DNA of 64,000 nucleotides from Comamonas resistens (GCF_030064165.1 NZ_CP125947.1:3968001-4032000); one strand, 5' to 3'. Shown: positions 8,850 to 17,588, counted from the stretch's first letter. Made by a program: numbers and translations. The notes: generated from the sequence alone by a model not told the origin.

Positions 8850-10178
8850 ATGCCCTACACCGCCTATTTCCAGCCACGTTCCCTGCTTGCCACAGCCTGC
8901 GTGGCTGCGGTAGCTCTGGCCGGCTGCGCAAGCCGCCCCGAAGCGCCAGCCACCCCAGCCGTCACCACAGCGCCTGCACCAGCCGTACCCGCCACTGCCA
9001 GCGTCGCCGAGCCGGCCGCTCCGCCAGCAGCCGAGGACAGCCGCTCACGCCTCAATGCCCAGGAGTTCGAGCGCTGGAAGCAGGCCTTCACCGCCAAGGC
9101 GGCTGACGCGGGCATCAGTGCTGCCACATTGCGCAATATCGCCAATGCGCGCTTGCGCCCCAATATTGTGAATTTCGACCGGGCCCAGCCCGAGTTCACG
9201 CGTACGCCCTGGCAGTATCTGGACAGCGCCGTCTCGCCGCTGCGCATCAAGAACGGCAAGGCCAAGATGCAGGAAGCAGCACCGGCATTGCAACCCGCAG
9301 CCAAGCGCTACGGCGTGCCGGCCTCGGTGATCGCCGCCATCTGGGGCATGGAAAGCAATTACGGCAGCAACTTCGGCAATTTCTCGACCATCGACGCCTT
9401 TGCCACGCTGGCGTTCGAAGGCCGCCGTGCCGCCTGGGCCGAGAAAGAGCTGATTGCGGCGCTACGCATCATCGACAACGGCGATATCGATGCCGCACAT
9501 ATGGTGGGCTCCTGGGCCGGCGCCATGGGCCACACGCAGTTTCTGCCCTCGGTGTTTCTGCAGTACGCCGTCGATGCCGATGGCGACGGGCGCCGCGACA
9601 TCTGGGGCTCCATGGCGGATGTGGCAGCCTCCACCGCCAACTATGTCTCAAGCTCGGGCTGGAACAGCAGCGAGCCCTGGGCGGTGGAAGTGCGGCTGCC
9701 CGCCGGCTTTGACTATGCGCGTACTGAACTGTCGCAGCGCCAGAACAGCAGCGCCTGGGCCAGCGAAGGCGTGCAGGCCATCAACGGCCAGCCTTTGCCC
9801 GCCATGGCCGGCGCCAGCATCATCGCTCCCGCCGGTGCACGCGGCCCGGCCTTCATGGTGGGCAGCAACTTCCGCGCCATCCTGCGCTACAACAACTCCA
9901 CCAACTACGCCCTGGGTGTGGGCCTGCTGTCGCAGCAACTGGCTGGCGGCAGCGGGGTGATGGCGGACTGGCCGCGCGATCTGGCAGCGCTGTCGCGCGA
10001 TCAGACCCGTGCCTTGCAGGAAGCGCTGAACCAGCGCGGCTTCTCCGCCGGCACGGCCGATGGAGTCATGGGTCCAGCCACCCGCGCGGGCCTGCGCCAA
10101 TATCAGCAAAGCCAGGGCCTGGTCGCCGATGGCTACCCCACGGTGGAGTTGTTGCAGCGGTTGCAGGGCGGCGTCTAA
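8850..10178 (+). CDS. MltB-family lytic murein transglycosylase lipoprotein
   Basis: 442 residues with a lipoprotein signal peptide: hydrophobic stretch 12-24 and lipobox LAGC, acylated Cys26. A Pro/Ala-rich linker leads to the SLT_2 domain (about 60-355) with the catalytic Glu in IWGMESNYGSNFG and the MGHTQFLPS and DIWGSMADVAASTANY blocks. A C-terminal peptidoglycan-binding domain 1 (about 380-440, GFSAGTADGVMGPATRAGLRQYQ) completes it. It cleaves the MurNAc-GlcNAc bond to 1,6-anhydroMurNAc at the cell wall. The C-terminal binding domain is extra relative to E. coli MltB. It converges with greB over a shared terminator. Confidence 0.93.
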   Translation: MPYTAYFQPRSLLATACVAAVALAGCASRPEAPATPAVTTAPAPAVPATASVAEPAAPPAAEDSRSRLNAQEFERWKQAFTAKAADAGISAATLRNIANARLRPNIVNFDRAQPEFTRTPWQYLDSAVSPLRIKNGKAKMQEAAPALQPAAKRYGVPASVIAAIWGMESNYGSNFGNFSTIDAFATLAFEGRRAAWAEKELIAALRIIDNGDIDAAHMVGSWAGAMGHTQFLPSVFLQYAVDADGDGRRDIWGSMADVAASTANYVSSSGWNSSEPWAVEVRLPAGFDYARTELSQRQNSSAWASEGVQAINGQPLPAMAGASIIAPAGARGPAFMVGSNFRAILRYNNSTNYALGVGLLSQQLAGGSGVMADWPRDLAALSRDQTRALQEALNQRGFSAGTADGVMGPATRAGLRQYQQSQGLVADGYPTVELLQRLQGGV

Positions 10179-10214
10179 GCTATCAATCAGAGAGCAGCTT
10201 GCGCTTTACCTGCC
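10178..10214. repeat. Short GATAGC/GCTTGCGCTT repeat, copy 1
   Basis: Directly after the lytic transglycosylase stop: AGCTATCAA followed by GCAGCTTGCGCTTTACC. It belongs to a dispersed family with other members near 12931, 30615, 46399 and 60384, always at gene ends. This copy is degenerate in its second half. Confidence 0.45.
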
Positions 10215-10275
10215 TCGGACTCCAGAAAAACAAACCTGGAATTCATGAATAGCAAGCGCAGGCAGCTCTCAAAAT

Positions 10276-10309
10276 AAAAGCGCGACTACCTTGGTGATCG
10301 CGCTTTTTT
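10276..10309. terminator. Bidirectional terminator between mltB-like gene and greB
   Basis: Stem AAAAGCGCGA / TCGCGCTTTT with a 12-base loop and T-runs in both directions, between two convergent genes. Confidence 0.85.
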
Positions 10310-10352
10310 GATGTCTTTGTGCTGCACCCACAGACGAGCTTGCCCTTCGCTC

Positions 10353-10919
10353 CTAGTCCTTGTCCGCAGGAGCCGGGTAGCTGACCTCCAGAATTTCCAG
10401 CATGCGCACACCCGCCGGTGTGGGCAAGGCCACCTCGTCACCCACGCGAGACTTGAGCAGCGCACGCGAGACTGGCGCAATCCAGCTGACCTGGTTCTGC
10501 GCACTATCGGCCTCGTCAATGCCCATGATGGTGATGCTGCGCTCCACGCCCTCATCGTCCACATAGCTCACGGTAGCGCCGAAAAACACCTGATCGCTGC
10601 CCGCATGCACGGCAGGGTCGACCACCTCGGCAATCTCCAGTCGCTTGGTCAGAAAGCGGATACGACGGTCGATCTCGCGCAGCCGCTTCTTGCCATACAG
10701 ATAGTCGCCGTTTTCCGAGCGGTCGCCATTGCTGGCCGCCCAATGCACGATCTCCACGATCTTGGGACGCTCGTTGTCGATCAGCTCCAGCAGCTCATCT
10801 TTCAGGCGCTGGTAGCCTTGGGGCGTGATGTAGTTCTTGCCGCCGGCTGGCAGCGGCGGCAGAGCGCCGATTTCATCATCGTCGTCGCCATCGGATTCTT
10901 TGGTGAAAGCCTTGCTCAT
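10353..10919 (-). CDS. greB: Transcription elongation factor GreB
   Basis: 188 residues. The N-terminal coiled coil (about 25-100) carries the functional tip within WAASNGDRSENGDYLYGKKR, and the C-terminal FKBP-like domain follows. GreB rescues backtracked RNA polymerase by stimulating transcript cleavage. The GDYLYGK wording and the long N-terminal lead identify GreB rather than GreA. The start at 10919 (MSKAF) is preferred; an upstream in-frame ATG adds an unconserved 12 residues. Residues 9-15 are an acidic run (DGDDDDE) ahead of the conserved part. Confidence 0.93.
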   Translation of the reverse strand: MSKAFTKESDGDDDDEIGALPPLPAGGKNYITPQGYQRLKDELLELIDNERPKIVEIVHWAASNGDRSENGDYLYGKKRLREIDRRIRFLTKRLEIAEVVDPAVHAGSDQVFFGATVSYVDDEGVERSITIMGIDEADSAQNQVSWIAPVSRALLKSRVGDEVALPTPAGVRMLEILEVSYPAPADKD

Positions 10920-10982
10920 AGGCCGCCTATCTTCACACAGATCGCGGCAGCGCAAAGACTGTGCACGCGAAGCCCGGAAACG

Positions 10983-11015
10983 AAAAAGCCTCAGAACCTT
11001 GCGATTCTGAGGCTT
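10983..11015 (-). terminator. Terminator of tRNA-Arg copy 1
   Basis: On the minus strand, stem AAGCCTCAGAA / TTCTGAGGCTT with loop TCGCAAGG, then Ts. The stem is nearly the same as behind the other two tRNA-Arg copies; only the loop and the base pairs beside it differ. Confidence 0.9.
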
Positions 11016-11021
11016 GTCGTT

Positions 11022-11098
11022 TGGTGCGGCTGGCAGGAATCGAACCCACGACCCCTTGGTTCGTAGCCAAGTACTCTATCCAGCTGAGCTACAGCCGC
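11022..11098 (-). tRNA. tRNA-Arg(ACG), copy 1
   Basis: 77 bases with encoded CCA. The minus strand folds as a cloverleaf: acceptor GCGGCTG / CAGCCGC, D-arm AGCTCAGCTGGATAGAGT, anticodon stem CTTGG / CCAAG with loop CTACGAA (anticodon ACG, read as ICG), and T-arm GTGGGTTCGAATCC. It decodes CGU/CGC/CGA. An identical gene is at 13082 and another at 29043. Confidence 0.97.
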
Positions 11099-11173
11099 TA
11101 AAGCACCGAGTATATCCGAATTTCCAGCAGCGCTCGGGAAAACCCGAGCCATTTTCCGATTTCCGAGCCAATC

Positions 11174-12820
11174 TCAGAACTGCGGCATGGCGCGCTCTAT
11201 CAGTTCATCCAATGGAGCAGAGGCATCCAGCGTGCCAAAGGCCATGCCGTGTGCGCCACCCAGGCGCGAATGACAAAACGCAGCGGCCACAAAGTCCGGA
11301 GCGCCCTGCAGCAGCAAAGCCGCCTGCAAGGCCAGCGCCATGCGCTCGACAATATACCGGCTGCGCAGCTCCAGCCCTGCGACATCGCCCAGAGCCTGAT
11401 CCAGCCATTGCGTCTCCCGGTCCAGTGCCGGGCTCTGGCCATGCACGCGATACAGCTCCGCAAACAGCGCATCGCGCACCTCGGGCTCGCGGCGCAGCGC
11501 ACGCAGCACATCCAGGCATTGCACATTGCCGCTGCCCTCCCAGATCGAGTTCAGCGGCGCCTGCCGGTACAGGCGGGGCAATATATTCTCTTCGACATAA
11601 CCGATACCGCCCAGGCACTCCTGTGCCTCGTTGACGAACACCGGCGCACGCTTGCAGATCCAGTATTTGCCCACGGCGGTGACCAGACGCGCCAGCGCCG
11701 TTTCATGCTCATCGTGGGGCGCGCGATCGACGGCGCGTGCAATGCGCATGGCCAGCGTGGTCGCGGCTTCACTCTCCAGCGCCAGGTCCGCCAGCACATT
11801 GCGCATCAGCGGCTGCTCCAGCAGGGGCTTGCCGAACACGCTGCGCTGGCGTGTGTGATGAAGCACCTGTACCAAGGCCTGGCGCATGCCGGCGGCCGAG
11901 CCCACCGCGCAATCGAGCCGGGTCAGAGCCACCATCTCCAGAATCGTTGCCACACCGCGGCCTTCATCACCGATCAGCCAGGCACTGGCGCCCTGAAATT
12001 CGACTTCGGACGAGGCATTGCTCCAGTCACCGAGCTTGTCCTTGAGCCTCTGGATACGCACGGCATTGAGGCTGCCGTCGGCCAGGATGCGGGGCAGCAA
12101 AAAGCAGCTGAGCCCGGTTTCGGTCTGGGCCAGCACCAGATGCGCATCGCACATGGGCGCCGAGAAGAAGAATTTGTGGCCCACGATCTCATAGCTGCCA
12201 TCGGCCTGGGCAATCGCCCGCGTGGTGTTGGCACGTACATCGGTGCCGCCCTGCTTTTCCGTCATGCCCATGCCAATGGTGCAGGCACTCTTGCTTTGCA
12301 CCGGCACGCTTCTGGAGTCGTATTCCGTGCCCAGAACCTTGGGCAGCCAGATTTGAGTCAGCACAGGATTGCGCCTAAGCACCGGCACGGCCGCATGGGT
12401 CATGGTCAAGGGACAGCCCGTGCCAGCCTCTGCCTGGCCCGACAGATAGGCAAGGGCTGCACGCACCACATGCGCGCCTTCCTTGTCAGCGTGATTCCAG
12501 GAAAAGCTCTGCACCTGCGCCGCCATGCTGTGGCGCATCAGCTCGTGATAGGCAGGATGGAACTCCACCGAATCAATGCGTCTGCCGTACCGGTCAAAGC
12601 TGTGCAGCACGGGCTTGTGCGCATTGGCCAGTTCGCCCTGCTCCATCAGCGGCCCGCCGCATATATCGCCATGCCAGCTTAAGTGCTCCGCTGCCCAGCT
12701 TCCGCCCTCACGCTGCACGCATTCCTGGAACACCTGATCGCTGCTCCATAAATTGCAGGCAGGCACGGGCTGCGGCTGGTTGAGAACTTCATGCGTCAGA
12801 AAATCGGCTTTGACAGACAT
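11174..12820 (-). CDS. aidB: AidB-like acyl-CoA dehydrogenase family protein
   Basis: 548 residues. E. coli AidB (about 541) is matched throughout: an early FNQ-like opening (VLNQPQPVPACNLW), REGGSWAAEHL, FHPAYHELM, then TGCPLTMTHAAVPVL, GMGMTEKQGGTDVRANTT (FAD domain), and the C-terminal NSIWEGSGNVQCLDVLRALRR. AidB is a flavoprotein of the adaptive response to alkylating agents, binds DNA and has weak isovaleryl-CoA dehydrogenase activity. The ATG at 12820 is chosen because residues before it, in an ORF running to 13039, are unlike any family member and overlap a repeat. An ada-type regulator gene is not nearby. Confidence 0.9.
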   Translation of the reverse strand: MSVKADFLTHEVLNQPQPVPACNLWSSDQVFQECVQREGGSWAAEHLSWHGDICGGPLMEQGELANAHKPVLHSFDRYGRRIDSVEFHPAYHELMRHSMAAQVQSFSWNHADKEGAHVVRAALAYLSGQAEAGTGCPLTMTHAAVPVLRRNPVLTQIWLPKVLGTEYDSRSVPVQSKSACTIGMGMTEKQGGTDVRANTTRAIAQADGSYEIVGHKFFFSAPMCDAHLVLAQTETGLSCFLLPRILADGSLNAVRIQRLKDKLGDWSNASSEVEFQGASAWLIGDEGRGVATILEMVALTRLDCAVGSAAGMRQALVQVLHHTRQRSVFGKPLLEQPLMRNVLADLALESEAATTLAMRIARAVDRAPHDEHETALARLVTAVGKYWICKRAPVFVNEAQECLGGIGYVEENILPRLYRQAPLNSIWEGSGNVQCLDVLRALRREPEVRDALFAELYRVHGQSPALDRETQWLDQALGDVAGLELRSRYIVERMALALQAALLLQGAPDFVAAAFCHSRLGGAHGMAFGTLDASAPLDELIERAMPQF

Positions 12821-12930
12821 TTCGCAGCTTCCCCATGAAATGAGTGAACAAGAACTCGGCACCTGTGCAGCATGGCATGAATGCAGCCCCAGGTTTGTCA
12901 CCATCTTGCCATCACCGATTTGGCCATCTG

Positions 12931-12974
12931 TTTTGATAGCAGCTTGCGCTTTATCCATAAGCGCTGAGCTGAAT
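12931..12974. repeat. Short GATAGC/GCTTGCGCTT repeat, copy 2
   Basis: Best-preserved member in this orientation: TTTTGATAGCAGCTTGCGCT, then TTATCCATAAGCGCTGAGCT. It lies between aidB and tRNA-Arg copy 2. An imperfect hairpin is formed by GCGCTT and AAGCGC. The rest of 12821-13042 shows no gene or site I can name beyond the upstream region of aidB. Confidence 0.6.
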
Positions 12975-13042
12975 CTGACTGAAAAATACAAGCCGAGCTT
13001 GAGACTGGTGGCAGGCGAGCTTGCGAAACGCACGGACAAACG

Positions 13043-13075
13043 AAAAAGCCTCAGAACTTTTCAGTTCTGAGGCTT
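13043..13075 (-). terminator. Terminator of tRNA-Arg copy 2
   Basis: Minus-strand stem AAGCCTCAGAAC / GTTCTGAGGCTT, small loop, then a T-run. Same stem as at 10983 and 29004. Confidence 0.9.
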
Positions 13076-13081
13076 GACGTT

Positions 13082-13158
13082 TGGTGCGGCTGGCAGGAAT
13101 CGAACCCACGACCCCTTGGTTCGTAGCCAAGTACTCTATCCAGCTGAGCTACAGCCGC
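13082..13158 (-). tRNA. tRNA-Arg(ACG), copy 2
   Basis: Identical over all 77 bases to copy 1, including CCA. Anticodon loop CTACGAA. It is followed on its 3' side by the same conserved CGTT trailer and terminator. Located between aidB and the tauR-like gene, all upstream of the taurine region. Confidence 0.97.
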
Positions 13159-13390
13159 GAAGACTGAAATTATATATCAAATATTCGGTGCTCTGCACAA
13201 ACCGCAGCACGCAGTATCTCAACGTAAAAGCGGGCCCGTATCAAAGAAAACCACATTGAGCCGATGCCTGCTCTGACCTATATTGGACCTTTGCTGAAGA
13301 CCCTGGCTCATCCCATGTTCCCGTGCGCAATGTGCCAAAGTCCGGAGCCAGGTGCACTGGCATGCACCAAGAGTGAGTTCACAACAATAA

Positions 13391-14920
13391 ATGACGACCG
13401 ATTCCCTTGCCACCTCTTCCCGCACACCGCCCTCGGAGGCGATGTGGGAGCAATTGTTTCTCCGCAGTGCGAGGCCCTCCCTCAGTCTGCAAGGCCAGAT
13501 CCGGGAGATGCTGGTTGACGCCATCCTGAGCGGGGTACTGGCGCCTGGCGATGCCATTCCATCCAGCCGCGAACTGGCGCGCCATCTGCGTGTCGGCCGC
13601 ATCACCGTGGTCATGGCATACCAGCAGTTGAGCGAAGAGGCTTTTTTGCTGAGCCGGGAACGCAAGGGGCATTTCATCCACCCCGATGTGCTGCAAGGCC
13701 GCACGGTGACGGCCTCGCGCTCCTCGGCCAAGGCCGAAGATTCCGCTGATGAGTCTCATACAGACTGGTCCCGACGCCTTTGGCTGCGCCCCAGCCTACA
13801 GCGCAGCATCGTCAAGGAAGACGACTGGCAGCGCTTTCCCTTTCCGTTTCTCTACGGTCAGTTCGACAAGGACCTGTTTCCCACAGCCGCGTGGCGCGAC
13901 TGCTGCCTCAAGGCTCTGGGCGTCGTGGATATCCGCATGTGGGCTCCCGATCACATCAACCGCGATGACGAAAGCCTGGTTCAGCAGGTCCAGACCAAGA
14001 TCCTGCCGCGGCGCGGAGTCTGGGCATCGCCCGACGAAATCATCATCACGGTCGGCGCCCAGCATGCCCTGTATATGGTGGCCGACCTGCTGATGCGTGA
14101 AGGCGTCGCCATAGGCATCGAAGACCCTTGCTACCCCGATGCGCGCAATATCTTCAGCAGCCGGACTTCCCAGGTAATTCCCATCGCTGTCGATGACGAA
14201 GGTCTGCCCATCACGCAAAGCATGCAGAGGCTGGAGTATCTGTACGTCACCCCCAGCCACCAATGCCCTACCGGCGTCACCATGCCCCTGGAAAGGCGCG
14301 AGGCCCTGCTGGAAACTGCCAAAAAGCATGACCTCATCATCATCGAGGATGACTACGAAAGCGAAAGCAGCTTCGATGAGCAGCCCATCCCTGCACTGAA
14401 GAGCCTGGATCGCAGCAACCGCGTCATCTACATCGGCAGCCTCTCCAAAAGCATGGCGCCGGGACTGCGCGTGGGCTATATCGTGGCTCCGCCCGAACTC
14501 ATTGAAGAGCTGCGGGCGCTGCGCCGCCTGATGATCCGCCACCCTTCGACCTTCATACAGCGAACCTTGGCCATGTTCATCTCTCAGGGCCACTATGAGG
14601 CGCAGCTGCGCCGGCTTGGACAGGCGCAGAAAGAGCGGCATGCCGAACTGGCCTCGGCCATGGCGCGATACATGCCCGAATGCCGTATCACGCCAGTACG
14701 CGGCGGCGGCTCATGCTGGGTGCAACTGCCTGATCATGTTTCCGCGCAGGCGCTGGCGCGCCAGGCCGCTCAAAACGGTGTACTCATCGAGCCCGGTGAC
14801 GTTTTTTTCACGGCCCCCGGCAAAGCAGGAAACTACATTCGCCTGGGCTATCAGTCCATTCCAGCCAACCAGATCGGCCAAGGCATCAAGGCCCTCGCAG
14901 ACGCCATGCACCGCCTGTAG
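13391..14920 (+). CDS. tauR: MocR/GntR-aminotransferase fusion regulator, TauR-like
   Basis: 509 residues. Residues about 25-100 form a GntR winged helix (GVLAPGDAIPSSRELARHLRVGRITVVMAYQQL); about 150-505 is a class-I aminotransferase fold with the PLP region IIIEDDYESE and the Schiff-base Lys in YIGSLSKSMAPGLRVGY. This is the MocR architecture, which includes TauR, GabR and PdxR. TauR of Rhodobacter capsulatus activates taurine genes. I call it TauR-like because it stands at the edge of a taurine cluster that carries tandem CTGGACCTAA-type sites; the sequence alone would also allow GabR. A weak TTGGACCT sequence at 13283 might be part of an autoregulatory site. Confidence 0.75.
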   Translation: MTTDSLATSSRTPPSEAMWEQLFLRSARPSLSLQGQIREMLVDAILSGVLAPGDAIPSSRELARHLRVGRITVVMAYQQLSEEAFLLSRERKGHFIHPDVLQGRTVTASRSSAKAEDSADESHTDWSRRLWLRPSLQRSIVKEDDWQRFPFPFLYGQFDKDLFPTAAWRDCCLKALGVVDIRMWAPDHINRDDESLVQQVQTKILPRRGVWASPDEIIITVGAQHALYMVADLLMREGVAIGIEDPCYPDARNIFSSRTSQVIPIAVDDEGLPITQSMQRLEYLYVTPSHQCPTGVTMPLERREALLETAKKHDLIIIEDDYESESSFDEQPIPALKSLDRSNRVIYIGSLSKSMAPGLRVGYIVAPPELIEELRALRRLMIRHPSTFIQRTLAMFISQGHYEAQLRRLGQAQKERHAELASAMARYMPECRITPVRGGGSCWVQLPDHVSAQALARQAAQNGVLIEPGDVFFTAPGKAGNYIRLGYQSIPANQIGQGIKALADAMHRL

Positions 14921-14924
14921 AAAC

Positions 14925-14959
14925 AAAAAAGCTCCGGACTTTCATCCGGAGCTTTTTTT
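14925..14959. terminator. Bidirectional terminator, tauR-like / permease
   Basis: Stem AAAAAAGCTCCGGA / TCCGGAGCTTTTTT with loop CTTTCA, symmetrical A and T runs, between convergent genes. Confidence 0.95.
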
Positions 14960-14966
14960 ATCTTTC

Positions 14967-16403
14967 TCAGCTCTTGCTCAGTTTGGGGGGGGAGAACTCC
15001 TCCAGCAATCCTTCGGGCATGACCCCGCGTCTCAGAAACTGGCGTATGCGATATGCAATCAGCAGGATGCAGAGGCTGGCCACGCCCAGCGCCAGCGGTG
15101 TGCGTTGCTCGGGGATGAACCCCATGGCAATCACGATGGACACCATGCCGACAATGGCAAGCCAGGTCAGGTAAGGGAAGCACCACATGCGTACCTTGAG
15201 CATATGGGGCGCCTCACGTTCCATGCGCAAGCGCAGACGCAGCTGGGATATGGCAATCAGGATGTAGACAAAGATGGCAACCGTCCCATAGGAGTTCACC
15301 AAAAAGGCGAACACCTTGTCCGGCGACAGATAGGACATGACGATGGCGCCATAGCCAAACAGCGTCGCAAACAAAATGGCATAGACGGGCACACCATTGC
15401 GGCTGACACGCGCCAGCACCTTGGGTGCATCGCCTCGGCGAGTCAGTGCAAACAGCATGCGCGACGAGGCATAGAGGCCGGAGTTCAGGGCCGACAACAC
15501 AGCCGTCAACACCACGGCATTCATGATCTGGGCCGCTGCCGGTACACCCATGGCGTCCAGCGCGCTCACATAAGGTGTGGCCATCGCTGTCGAGTTCCAG
15601 GGCACCAGGCAGGCTACCAGCAACACCGACCCGACATAGAACACCAGCACACGCAGGATGACCGAGCTTGTCGCCTTGGCCACGGCCTTTTGCGGCTCTG
15701 CCGTCTCTGCTGCAGCAATGGTCACGATCTCGGCACCAAAGTAAAAGCCGGTTGCGGCCACCGCCCCCGTCAGCACCGGAACAATGCCGTTGGGCATGAA
15801 GCCGCCATTCTGGGTCAGGTTGGCAATATGCATGCCGCCGCTGGAGGGTGTCAGCCCCAGCACATACACGCCGGCAATGAACAGGAACACCACAATGGCA
15901 GCGACCTTGATCGATGCAAGCCAGAACTCGCATTCACCAAATGACTTTACCGAGACGAGGTTGGTCAACGTCATCAGGACCAGCAGTACCAGGCTGATGC
16001 TCCATGCCGGCACGTCGGGCAGCCAGTAGCGCACAAGCTCCGCACCGGCCACGGCTTCCAGGGCCACGACAATGACCCAGAAATACCAGTACATCCAGCC
16101 TGTCAGAAAGCCCGCAAGCTGCCCCACAGCGGGCTTGTCACGCCAGGCCTCGCGTGCATATTCATAGAACGAGCCTCCGGTGACGGAGCAGGCCATTTCA
16201 CCGAGCATGCGCATCACCAGCACCACCAGCAAGCCGGTGATCAGAAATGAGATGACAGCGGCGGGGCCTGCAGAATTGATCACCACGCCACTGCCCACAA
16301 AAAGCCCTGCCCCGATGACGCCCCCCAGGGCAATCATGGTCATGTGCCGCTGTTTGAGCGTATGCGCAAGCCCTTCCGGCGCGGAATGCGGATTTCCAAT
16401 CAT
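14967..16403 (-). CDS. APC-family amino acid permease (GabP/AnsP type)
   Basis: 478 residues, about 12 membrane helices. The first helix has MIALGGVIGAGLFVGSG, the APC signature for amino-acid binding, followed by GGSFYEYAREAW and TGWMYWYFWVIVVALEAVAGAE, all typical of the GABA/proline-type AAT subfamily. The start at 16403 has an AGGAG ribosome site five bases upstream; a longer ORF reaches 16445. Its position between the TauR-like regulator and tauX suggests uptake of taurine or a related omega-amino acid, but no TauR-type half-site is visible in front of it, so its substrate is open. Confidence 0.88.
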   Translation of the reverse strand: MIGNPHSAPEGLAHTLKQRHMTMIALGGVIGAGLFVGSGVVINSAGPAAVISFLITGLLVVLVMRMLGEMACSVTGGSFYEYAREAWRDKPAVGQLAGFLTGWMYWYFWVIVVALEAVAGAELVRYWLPDVPAWSISLVLLVLMTLTNLVSVKSFGECEFWLASIKVAAIVVFLFIAGVYVLGLTPSSGGMHIANLTQNGGFMPNGIVPVLTGAVAATGFYFGAEIVTIAAAETAEPQKAVAKATSSVILRVLVFYVGSVLLVACLVPWNSTAMATPYVSALDAMGVPAAAQIMNAVVLTAVLSALNSGLYASSRMLFALTRRGDAPKVLARVSRNGVPVYAILFATLFGYGAIVMSYLSPDKVFAFLVNSYGTVAIFVYILIAISQLRLRLRMEREAPHMLKVRMWCFPYLTWLAIVGMVSIVIAMGFIPEQRTPLALGVASLCILLIAYRIRQFLRRGVMPEGLLEEFSPPKLSKS

Positions 16404-16588
16404 TTTTGTCTCCTGTTTCACTGGCCTGCGAGGGCCAGCCGTCACGGCTTTATCTGTGTGCTCTTGTCCTGCGGCTCATGCCGGCCGCTGCCGTGATCAT
16501 TCAGTTGTCTTGCTTGAAAACATCTACCAATTCGGGCACCCACGGCGTTCCGATAGACGAGATGCCGTGGATGAAAAATGCCTGCGTA

Positions 16589-16990
16589 TCAGGCAGCAAC
16601 AGCCACAGGTGGGCGATCTTTTCTGTATGCGTTCTTGACGGCAATCTTGCCGTCGCGGAACGTGAAGACATCCACCATGCGGGCTTCAACCCGCAGGCCG
16701 TCGGCCTTGGTACCTTTGAACGTGCATTCCGAGATGCCGCGCGAGCCCTGCACAAAGTGCTCTCCATCCAGCCAGGCCGCATCGGGAAAAGCTTGCCAGG
16801 CCATCTGAAAACCCTCGCGGACGGCTTCGCGACCGATGAAACTGCGCCCCATCAGATCGGGGCCCGCCACGGCATGAAACTCGCACTCATCGGCCATGAA
16901 ACTCATCAGGGCCTCTATGTCATGCCGGTTCCAGGCTTCGGAAAAGCGGGCCAGAAATTGGGCGTCAGGTTGAATTTGGGTATCACTCAT
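16589..16990 (-). CDS. tauX: NTF2/SnoaL-like protein, candidate taurine dehydrogenase small subunit
   Basis: 133-residue NTF2-fold protein: AWNRHDIEALMSFMADECEF opening, GREAVREGFQMAWQAFPDAAW middle, and ending VDVFTFRDGKIAVKNAYRKDRP. From memory, the small subunit TauX of taurine dehydrogenase in alphaproteobacteria has this fold and a very similar C-terminal FTF-DGKIAVKNA-RKDRP block. It diverges from the TauY-like flavoprotein gene and has a tandem TauR-type site upstream. Together these support TauX. A generic SnoaL-like protein is the alternative. The start at 16990 gives the expected N-terminus; the longer ORF up to 17332 crosses the operator. Confidence 0.68.
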   Translation of the reverse strand: MSDTQIQPDAQFLARFSEAWNRHDIEALMSFMADECEFHAVAGPDLMGRSFIGREAVREGFQMAWQAFPDAAWLDGEHFVQGSRGISECTFKGTKADGLRVEARMVDVFTFRDGKIAVKNAYRKDRPPVAVAA

Positions 16991-17073
16991 GATGTTTCCA
17001 GATAGTGGTGAGGCATTGACCGGCCGCATGCAATGAATGCGACTGCCGTTGATCGAAGTGCTTGCTGATTTCG

Positions 17074-17139
17074 ATGGTTCATCGTAGATAGCCGCGTTCT
17101 GGATTCGTAGAACCAGCGGGAGGCTATCGTTAGGTCCAA
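17074..17139 (-). promoter_or_regulatory. TauR-type tandem operator and promoter of tauX
   Basis: On the minus strand TTGGACCTAA (17130-17139) and CTGGTTCTAC (17107-17116) are direct half-sites with start-to-start spacing of 23 bases. They match 9/10 and 6/10 of the CTGGACCTAA half-site seen before tauA with the same spacing. A TACGAT hexamer at 17081-17086 is a candidate -10, leaving a leader of about 85 bases before tauX. The arrangement, activator half-sites abutting or overlapping the -35 position, fits MocR activators. Confidence 0.6.
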
Positions 17140-17145
17140 GGCTGA

Positions 17146-17180
17146 AAGAAAAAGGCCTCCCAGTCATGACCTGGGAAGCC
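17146..17180 (-). terminator. Orphan minus-strand terminator upstream of tauX
   Basis: Minus strand GGCTTCCCAG / CTGGGAGGCC stem, loop GTCATGA, then TTTTTCTTT. No minus-strand gene is recognised upstream of it (17181-17588), so it either insulates the tauX promoter or ends an unannotated RNA. Confidence 0.7.
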
Positions 17181-17209
17181 CTATGCAACGGCACAAGAAT
17201 CTTTAAAAA

Positions 17210-17232
17210 CCTTTGATAACAAAGGATTTTTT
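17210..17232 (+). terminator. Orphan plus-strand hairpin with T-run
   Basis: CCTTTG ATAA CAAAGG followed by ATTTTTT on the plus strand. Short but well formed. No plus-strand gene precedes it within 2 kb. Confidence 0.5.
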
Positions 17233-17588
17233 CCTTCTTGACTGCACTCACCCAGAGAGACAAAACAGAAATCATGTCGCCTGGTGGTTTAGGTAAAAAC
17301 GATAGGTCTCTCAACCCCGGCAGCGACCGCATTCACCCACGAGGAAGGGCCGCGAGCGCCACACCGTTGATCTGGAGCCACCAGGAGCAGGTGCGCTCTC
17401 GCTCTCTGGCTCCATCGAAACCTTCAGCGTGGCCCTAACGAGCGTCCTACAGGGCTGGATATGCTGTCCTCCATCACCCGGCAACAAGACTTGGCAGGCA
17501 TTTGCACTGCATTCAAATCGCCGGCCAGCTTTCTTTTCCATAGCAATAAGGCAAGGCTTCAAGAAAAGCTTGCCAGGAGACAAACGCC
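17233..17588 (+). promoter_or_regulatory. Leader/promoter region of tauY-like gene
   Basis: No gene is supported here. Visible structure: GAGAGAC (17255-17261) and GTCTCTC (17306-17312) as an inverted pair; TGGAGCCA and TGGCTCCA as a second pair near 17372-17413; and GTGGCCCTAA at 17429-17438, an 8/10 match to the TauR half-site without a convincing partner at 23 bases. A ribosome site AGGAGA precedes the ATG at 17589. I could not match it to a known riboswitch. Confidence 0.35.

Noticed and set aside
6491..8851. 786-residue minus-strand ORF opposite spoT
   Set aside because: Shadow of spoT caused by codon bias; His/Gly/Ala-rich composition and no domain.
16501..16588. C-terminal-looking peptide FFIHGISSIGTPWVPELVDV on the minus strand after tauX
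   Set aside because: It reads like a conserved tail, but it is in another frame from tauX, has no start of its own and no family I can name. Too short to call a pseudogene.
17233..17588. Possible glycine or guanidine riboswitch before tauY
   Set aside because: GAGAGAC and CCGGCAG-like bits recall such elements, but the conserved cores do not line up in either orientation.
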